From the NCBI GenBank assembly GCA_949751835.1, contig CATKHK010000051.1:248001-312000 (forward strand): a stretch of DNA of 64,000 nucleotides. Direction: 5' to 3'. Positions 57,860 to 64,000 of this stretch are shown here, piece after piece. Source of the DNA: Blepharisma japonicum (lineage: Eukaryota > Ciliophora > Heterotrichea > Heterotrichida > Blepharismidae). Both the position numbers and the translations under genes were made by a program. How positions within the stretch are numbered: the first letter of the stretch is position 1; every line of letters begins with the position of its first letter. Below the pieces are notes generated by a model. That model did not search any database and was not told the origin of the DNA. It saw only the letters and a program-made list of their open reading frames with translations.

Positions 57860-59914
57860 TTAAGAAGTTCCTTGCTTGCATATTAAAGTTTTTAATGACT
57901 TGATTTGCGCCATCATGATACCTTTATCATGCTCATTTACTTGAAATTCTAGTAGTGTATTTTCATAAATATCGCTGAAATTATAAAATTCTTTTTCAGA
58001 AAGCCCTAAAGATTGATGAGCAGCTCTTACTCTTCTTCTAAACTTAAGACTAATTGTCCCGTTAAATAAACTAAACATCCCAGACACAATCATTGTAAAA
58101 TTTTCAAGTTTTGCGCCTTTAAAATACTTGTTAAGAAGTTCATTTTCAAGAATTTTATTATATAGTGACAATATGAATTGGTCCCAAAATGGCTTTCCGC
58201 CATATTTTTCTACTAAATTTTCGTTTTTTACTTTTGTCGCCTGTGAGTTTAAGTTCATTTCATCTAAATTGTCAATAACAGCATTAATATGATTTTTTGC
58301 ATAATTGTCAACTATGACAGAAAACGATGGATTTTTTAATTTTGCGGAATTATCAAGTGTAGACTTATTGATAAGAGGGTTTTTGCTTCTTGATAAATTG
58401 AATGGACATGACATAGGGCTGGATCCTGCTACATAGAATGGGCACTTTTTGGTTTCATTTGAGATTGGATTCAGGTTAATTTCAGTTTCTTTATTGACGA
58501 TTTTATCTGGCTTTTCGTTTAATTTAGAGTATTTTTCAAAAAAATCATTTTCAGGAATTTCAGCTAAAGGTATAAGTTTATTTGATTTATTTCTGTATTT
58601 TCCTGCCAAAGAGCTTTTGGATTCTATAACTTTTCTGCTTGATTCTAGCTCTGGAACTTCGTTAATTGACTCTTCTGTTTTAATATTGCTTAGATCGACT
58701 GACATTGTTCTTTGCTTTCTAAAGCATTTATTTTTAGGTTCATTTGTCTTGAGGGGTTCAAATCTGCTTAAATTTGTATTTAAACCATTTGAAAATTCTT
58801 TACATTTTAGTAAAAACCATTTTTTGTCTCTGTTTTGTATAAAATCAAGGACGATTCCCTTGATATTATCCTCTTTAAAAAGATATCTATTCAAAAATTC
58901 AATAATTTGGGTCGTCATTGCATTGATTTCAGGAAACTGTCCTTTGGTTTCAACAACGAAGCAATTTTCAACTTTTTTGGAGTTGACCAAGAAATCATTG
59001 CTGTTATCTTTATTTAATTGCCCAAATAAAGTATTTTTTGTCTCTTTTGGAGGATTAATACTGGCATAAAATTCTTCAGGAGTACTATGAGAAAATGACT
59101 GCGATCTTTTTCTTTGTTTTGGCATTGAGACTGGCTCTTTTTCACTTTTTAATGGAAAAGGATTGTTTATAGATTGAGAGGTCTTTTTCAGCAATGTTCT
59201 GTAGTCAAAAGTAGAAAATCTCCTCTTTTGAGTGTATCCAGGATCAACAGCTATTGGCTTAGCTTCACTTTTCACTACTCGTTTGATTTTTTTATGATTA
59301 ATAATAGAGAAATATTTTGTTTTAGCTCCATCTACCCACAAGACTCTTAAAATTGATGGAGGATTTGACAAACTCTGTATACAATGCTGCATTTTTGCAG
59401 GCTCTTTTGAAGAATTTCAAACAGTTTTTGCAGAATCGTTTGTATAAATAAGATCTCCTTCTTTATTCACGGCTTTATAGACATAGATAGGGGTGTTTTC
59501 GCCATTTTCAAGAAATCTTTCAATTTCTATATTAAAATACTCTTCCTCATTGCAAGGTCTGGCAATTACTTTTCCATTTTTTATAGTCTGGACTAAAAAT
59601 GAAACAGGCAAATTTCCATTTCTGATAATGGTAGTAGGAATATTAACATTAAGACTACCTGTATCTGAATACTTTATAAAAGTATCGAAAATATCCAATT
59701 TTCTTTGATTAGAATTATTTGACAGTAAACTATTGAATTTCTTGGTGTTATTTATTTTTAAGTACTCAGAATTGCTTCTGAGACCTTTAAAATGGGTATT
59801 TGACGATTCCTTTATCAAAGAAATAATATCTTCTCTGGTATTTTTAATTTCTTCATGTTCAAAAGCTTTTTGATGAAGAAAATTCAATTTCTCAAGCTTG
59901 GCTGGTAAGTCCAT
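57860..59914 (-). CDS. Truncated-globin-domain protein, array copy 13
   Basis: 684 residues, start M-D-L-P-A-K-L-E-K-L-N. With copy 14 it forms a close pair: same E-F-Y-A-S-I-N-P-P-K-E-T and C-P-F-Y...C-P-F-N-L-S-R blocks, the latter a repeated C-P-F-[YN] motif peculiar to this pair and copy 9. M3: K-W-F-L-L-K-C-K-E-F. Globin part: L-S-L-Y-N-K-I with Tyr ~585, long-form K-L-E-N-F, A-A-H-Q with His ~633, tail T-L-I-C-K-Q-G-T-S. One UGA (59417). The gene starts 77 bp after the MGCC gene ends, facing it tail to tail. Confidence 0.85.
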
Positions 59915-61379
59915 TATTATTATAAAAGAAAAAGCAATATAAAAAAAAGTGTTGTATGTGCTGAATATTTAATTCTTTAAAGATTTTACCTTGCATTAAT
60001 TGTTGAAAATTAATAATCTATGGTAATTGGAATTACTTGCTGAAGTTTATTATTTATAAATAAATCAATTATCAATTTATAAATTTCATTTGGAAAATAA
60101 TTTTATATCAGATAATGCCTACATTTGAGAATTGAGTCAATTATTGGATTTTTAATTTAATCATCATTAATTTCTGGTAAAGCTTAAATAAATTCCGATA
60201 GTATTTAATATCGATATCTGATGCTATTAAATTAAGATATAATTTAAAAAAAATATTAATATGAATTTTGCATATAATTTACTACCAAAAATAACTTCAA
60301 AAAGTAATAGAATTTTTATTATTAAAAATATAGCATAATGACACTTTTTATATTAAATAGGATAAATAAATGATCTATGCACAAGACGATTTTATTTGAA
60401 ACAAGAGCAATAAATTCTATCCCATTAGATTTATATACGATTTTGCATAAGCAATAACTAGAGAAGAAAACAATTCATTTTTCGCTTTGGCGAAATTTTC
60501 AGTTTATTGTTTTATAAAATAATGGGCATGATATAAGGATGGAGCCTCTACTATTGAACGTGCATTTTTAAGCTTCTGTAGAATTTGAATTTAGATTTTT
60601 TCCACCTTCTTTATTATAATCTTATCTGAGGCTATCATGAAGCACTTTTTCAGGAATTTCAGTATATAATCCTGATAGAGAGTTTTGTGATTTGATAATC
60701 CTTTTGCTTAATCTTGCCCTGGACCCATTAATAGACTCTTCTACTTTAAATAATAACTACTAGACATATTTATTTTCTTCTAAAACACATTTTTTTGGTT
60801 TTAGGTATCATAAGAAGTCCAAATCTTCTTTAATTTTGTATTTAAACTATTTTTAATTACTTTGCATTTCAGCAAATATTATTTTTAGTAAATCAATATT
60901 ATAAAAAAGTGTTAAATATATATGATGATGGTAAAATTAGTAAAAATAATTTTTATGATGAATAAACTTGAGAGGAAATAAATCTGCTAGATTTATGGGT
61001 ATTGCCTAATGATAATGCTATATGATAGCACAACATTTTCTGAGGAAATTCGATAGATTTTTTTTTGATATAGACATTTGACCTATAACCATTAAGTTTC
61101 AACTAAGCGGCACACTATTTAGAGAATTTCGAAAATGTTCACATTATTAAAGTGAACGATTGCACCCTAGATTTCTGCTCTATAAATAAATTCACTTTAA
61201 TATTTTTTCCAGAAAAGATTTCTTTTGAAGACGATTAGGGAGAATATTAATTATAAGCTATGTGATAAATTAAAAGTAAATTTGATGAGAAACGTTTTAT
61301 TAGTTTAAAAAATCTTCAATAAATGAAGTATTTTCACTTAAAATTTTATTTTTAATATATTTATTTATCCAATTAAAAC
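59915..61379. other. Spacer between array copies 13 and 14 with a decayed copy
   Basis: 1,465 bp, the largest gap in the array; the middle is the relic at 60500-60905. The rest is AT-rich. Confidence 0.6.
60500..60905 (-). pseudogene. Decayed fifteenth copy of the globin array (middle segment only)
   Basis: The DNA aligns to the linker between M3 and M4 of copies 13 and 14: blocks matching 58380-58560 and 61900-62050 (ATGGGCATGATATAAGGATG, then TGCATTTTTAAGCTTCTGTA) and, further on, GTATTTAAACTATTTTTAATTACTTTGCATTTCAGCAAATATTATTTTTAG against the start of their M3 ends. Frameshifts and stops are frequent, and neither the globin end nor the N-terminus is recognisable. Confidence 0.75.
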
Positions 61380-63416
61380 CTAAGGAGTTGCTTGCTTACA
61401 TATTAAAGTTTTCAATGACTTGATTTGTGCCATCATAATGCTTTTATCAAGATCCTTTATTTGAAATTCTATCAGTGTATTTTCATAAATATCGCTGAAA
61501 CGATTAAACTCTATTTCGGAAAGCTCCAAGGGTTGATGAGCAGCTCTTATTCTTCTTCTGAACTTAGGATCAATTATGCCGTTAAATAAATAAAACATCC
61601 CAGAAACAATCATTGTGAAATTTTCAAGCTTTGCACATTTAAAATATTTGATGAGAGAATTATTTTCGAGAATTTTATTGCAAAGTGAAAAAATGAATTT
61701 GTCCCAGAATGGCTTACCACCGTATTTTTCTACTAAATTTTCATTTTTGACTTTTATCGCCTTTGTGTTTAGATTCATTTCGTCTAAATTATCAGCAACG
61801 GCATTCATATGATTTTTTACATAAGTATCAACTATGGTAGAAAACATAGGAATTTTTGCTTTTGTAGCATTACCATTTTCAGTTGTAGGCTTATTTATAA
61901 GGGGATTTTTTCTTCTCGATAAATTAAATAAGCATGACACAGGGCTGCCGTCTGCTGTATAAAATGGGCACTTTTGAGCTTCTATAGGAATTGAATTCAG
62001 ATTCCTTTCACCTCCTTTATTTGAAATTTTATCTAGTCTTTCGCTTAATTTAGCGCATTTATCTTTTTCAGGTATTTCAGCTAAAGGTATAAATCTGGGG
62101 TTGGATTTATTTCTATATAACTCAACTAAAGAGTTTTTATCTATTGTAACTCTTTTGCTCAAATCTTGTTCTTGAGTTTCAGCAATAGATTCTTCTCCTT
62201 TTGAATTATCCAGGCTGCGATATGCACATCTATGTCTCCTAAAACATGTGTTTCTTGTTTCAGCCATCTTAATAGGTTGACATCTTCTTAAATTTGTATT
62301 CAAACTATTTGTAAATTCTTGGCACTCGAGTAAAAATCATTTTTTATCTCTGCTTTGTATAAAATCAAGGACGATTCCTTTCACATTATCTTCTTTAAAA
62401 GGATATTTATTTAAAAATTCAATGACTTGGAGAGTCATTGCGTTGATTTCAGGAAATTGCCCTTTGGTTTCAACAACAAAACATTTATCAGGGTTTTTTG
62501 AGTTTACAAAAAAATCATGATTGCTGTCTTTATTTAATTGAGTAAATAAATTATTATTTGTCTCTTTGGGGGGATTAATACTAGCATAAAATTCTTCAGG
62601 TGTACTATAAGAAAATGACTTTGATCTCCCTTTTGGCATTAAGACTAGCTCTTTTTCGCTTTTTAATGGAAAAGGATTGTTTATAGATTGAGAGGATTTA
62701 TTGAGCAGTGTCCTATAATCAAAAGCAGAGAATCTTCTCTTTTGAGTATTACCAGAATCCACAATTACAGGTTTTGGCTCAGTTTTCACTTTTCGTTTGA
62801 GTTTTTTATGATTAATAATAGAAAAATATTTTGTTTTGGTTCCATCTAGCCACAAAACCCTTACAATTGATGCAGGATTTGAAAAACTCAGAATACAATG
62901 CTGCATTTTTGCAGGCTCTTTTGAAGAATTTCAAACATTTTTTGCGGACTCTTTTGAGTATATAGGATCTCCTTCTTTATTTAAAGTTTTATAAACATAG
63001 AGCGGGGCATTTTCTTCATATTCAGTTTCTATATTAAAATATTCCTCCTCGTTGCACGGCCTAGTAGTTACTTTTCCAGTTTTGGTAGTCTTGACTAAAA
63101 ATGTAACAGGTCCATTTCTGACAATTGTAGTAGGAATATTAATATCAAAGCTATCCACCTCTGAATATTTTACAAAAGTATCGAAAATATCTAATTTTCG
63201 CTGGTTTGAATTGCTTGATAGCAAACTATTGAACTTCTTAGCATACTTTCTTTTCAGAAAGTTAGAATTGCCTACTAAACCATTAATAAGAGCCTTTTTT
63301 GAAGATTCATTAATCAAGGAAACAATATCATCTCTCGTGTTTTTAATTTCTTCTTGCTCGAAGGTTTTTTGGCGAATAAAATTCAATTTTGTAAGTTTAG
63401 CTGGTAAGTCGGTCAT
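61380..63416 (-). CDS. Truncated-globin-domain protein, array copy 14
   Basis: 678 residues, start M-T-D-L-P-A-K-L-T-K-L-N. Two UGA codons (62337 in K-K-W-F-L-L-E-C-Q-E-F and 62931 in N-V-W-N-S-S). M1: I-N-I-P-T-T-I-V-R; M2: Y-R-T-L-L-N-K-S-S-Q-S-I-N-N-P-F. The B10 site is Cys (S-L-C-N-K-I-L, residue ~579) where its sister copy 13 has Tyr, so ligand binding should differ. F8 His ~627 is kept in A-A-H-Q; long-form K-L-E-N-F; tail T-L-I-C-K-Q-A-T-P. It is the first gene of the array in the direction of transcription. Confidence 0.83.
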
Positions 63417-64000
63417 TATTATAAAACTAAAATAAATAAAAAAAAGTTGAAAGATTTAAAAATTATCTGTATATATTAATGGGGAAGAATTATATTTTAT
63501 ATTTTGATTTATTGCTAGATTTCTTTCGCAAAATAAATGTTTTTGAAATTTGATTTGTATTAAGGAAATTTCTTCAATAAAGGCGCTTGAGTAGAACTAA
63601 TATTTTTAGAGCTAATATTGGTATAAGAGTGCTAATTCTAGAGTTATGCTGCTATAAAAAATGAATTCTGATGATAATAGTGCTTCTAGATCAATTTTTG
63701 TAAATAATGGCATCATATTTTGATTATTAGCGGTTACTGTCAAAAAACTGTTAAAGTACTTAGGATAAATATGGAATTATAAATTCTCTAGGAAACGAAA
63801 ATTTTATCATAAAGAAGCATTTAGACTCATTATGGTAAATTTCTTGATAAACAGCCTTGCTATGAATTCACTCACTATAAACTCCTTTAGTGGAACAATT
63901 TATCAACATTCTTTTTCAATTTTAATTTTATTTTATCCACAAAAGCATCTTAAATTTATTTTAATCATCTATATAAATTTTCAATATATTTATATTCCTC
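63417..64000. other. Spacer at the right edge
   Basis: AT-rich. A 35-codon plus-strand ORF (63661-63768, with a hydrophobic G-I-I-F-W-L-L-A-V stretch using one UGA-Trp) is the only coding-like item and is too short to call. The array may continue outside the window. Confidence 0.4.

Noticed and set aside
28704-63416. A bacterial operon or CRISPR-like interpretation of the repeated genes
   Set aside because: Repeats are full protein genes with eukaryotic promoters between them, 15-nt introns occur nearby, and the flanking genes are clearly eukaryotic.

Overview
The window looks like nuclear DNA from a heterotrich ciliate, most like Blepharisma. Three signals in the sequence agree. (1) UGA is read as tryptophan: almost every conserved gene is broken by in-frame UGA codons exactly where the protein family has Trp, while UAA and UAG are the terminators. 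(2) Every intron I could place is exactly 15 nt, begins GTA, ends AG and has A at position 10. (3) The DNA is AT-rich with short cilium-type genes. The genus is an inference from established knowledge of ciliate codes and heterotrich introns; I could not search a database. All coordinates below assume UGA = Trp, so many genes are longer than a standard-code reading would give.

Region 1 (1-6.4 kb): the end of a patatin-like protein, a coiled-coil protein, a DYRK-family kinase, an NME7-type nucleoside diphosphate kinase with one 15-nt intron, and a Cys-rich protein. Region 2 (6.8-12.1 kb): four tandem copies of a four-helix membrane protein, each with a 15-nt intron at the same site, three of them with a duplicated upstream block. 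Region 3 (13.6-18.5 kb): two divergent copies plus one decayed copy of an unrecognised basic/Cys family, with PRPF31 between them. Region 4 (19.7-27.1 kb): ordinary eukaryotic genes, namely a DHHC palmitoyltransferase, a cyclic-nucleotide-binding-domain protein, a TBC1D23-like TBC/rhodanese protein, a CAF1/CNOT7 deadenylase and a charged coiled-coil protein.

Region 5 (28.7-63.4 kb) is the striking part: fourteen tandem, same-strand, intronless genes (645-694 codons each) plus one decayed copy. Each protein carries the same order of blocks. Block M1 holds a motif like N-[IV]-P-x-T-[LI]-I-R. Block M2 holds a [VI]-L-W...K-Y-F-x-I-I-N motif followed by a Y-T-D-M...T-S-K-S-I-N-N-P-[FY] motif. Block M3 ends in a D-F-I-Q...K-K-W-x-[FL]-L-D-C-K-E motif. 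Block M4 is like K-E-Q-S-I-K-A-Y-Q. The last ~125 residues resemble a truncated (2/2, group-1-like) haemoglobin, with Tyr at the expected B10 site in 12 of 14 and the proximal F8 His in 14 of 14. Most end in a Cys-rich C-L-I-C tail. The role is unknown. A large tandem family joining a conserved undescribed N-terminal region to a heme-globin-like domain is the best candidate here for an undescribed system (oxygen, NO or redox sensing would be a guess). One small plus-strand gene with an N-terminal MGCC lipidation signal sits inside the array.

The spacers hold several decayed protein-coding relics (a globin-array copy, a membrane-protein copy, a MORN protein and others), so gene birth and decay by local duplication dominate this locus.
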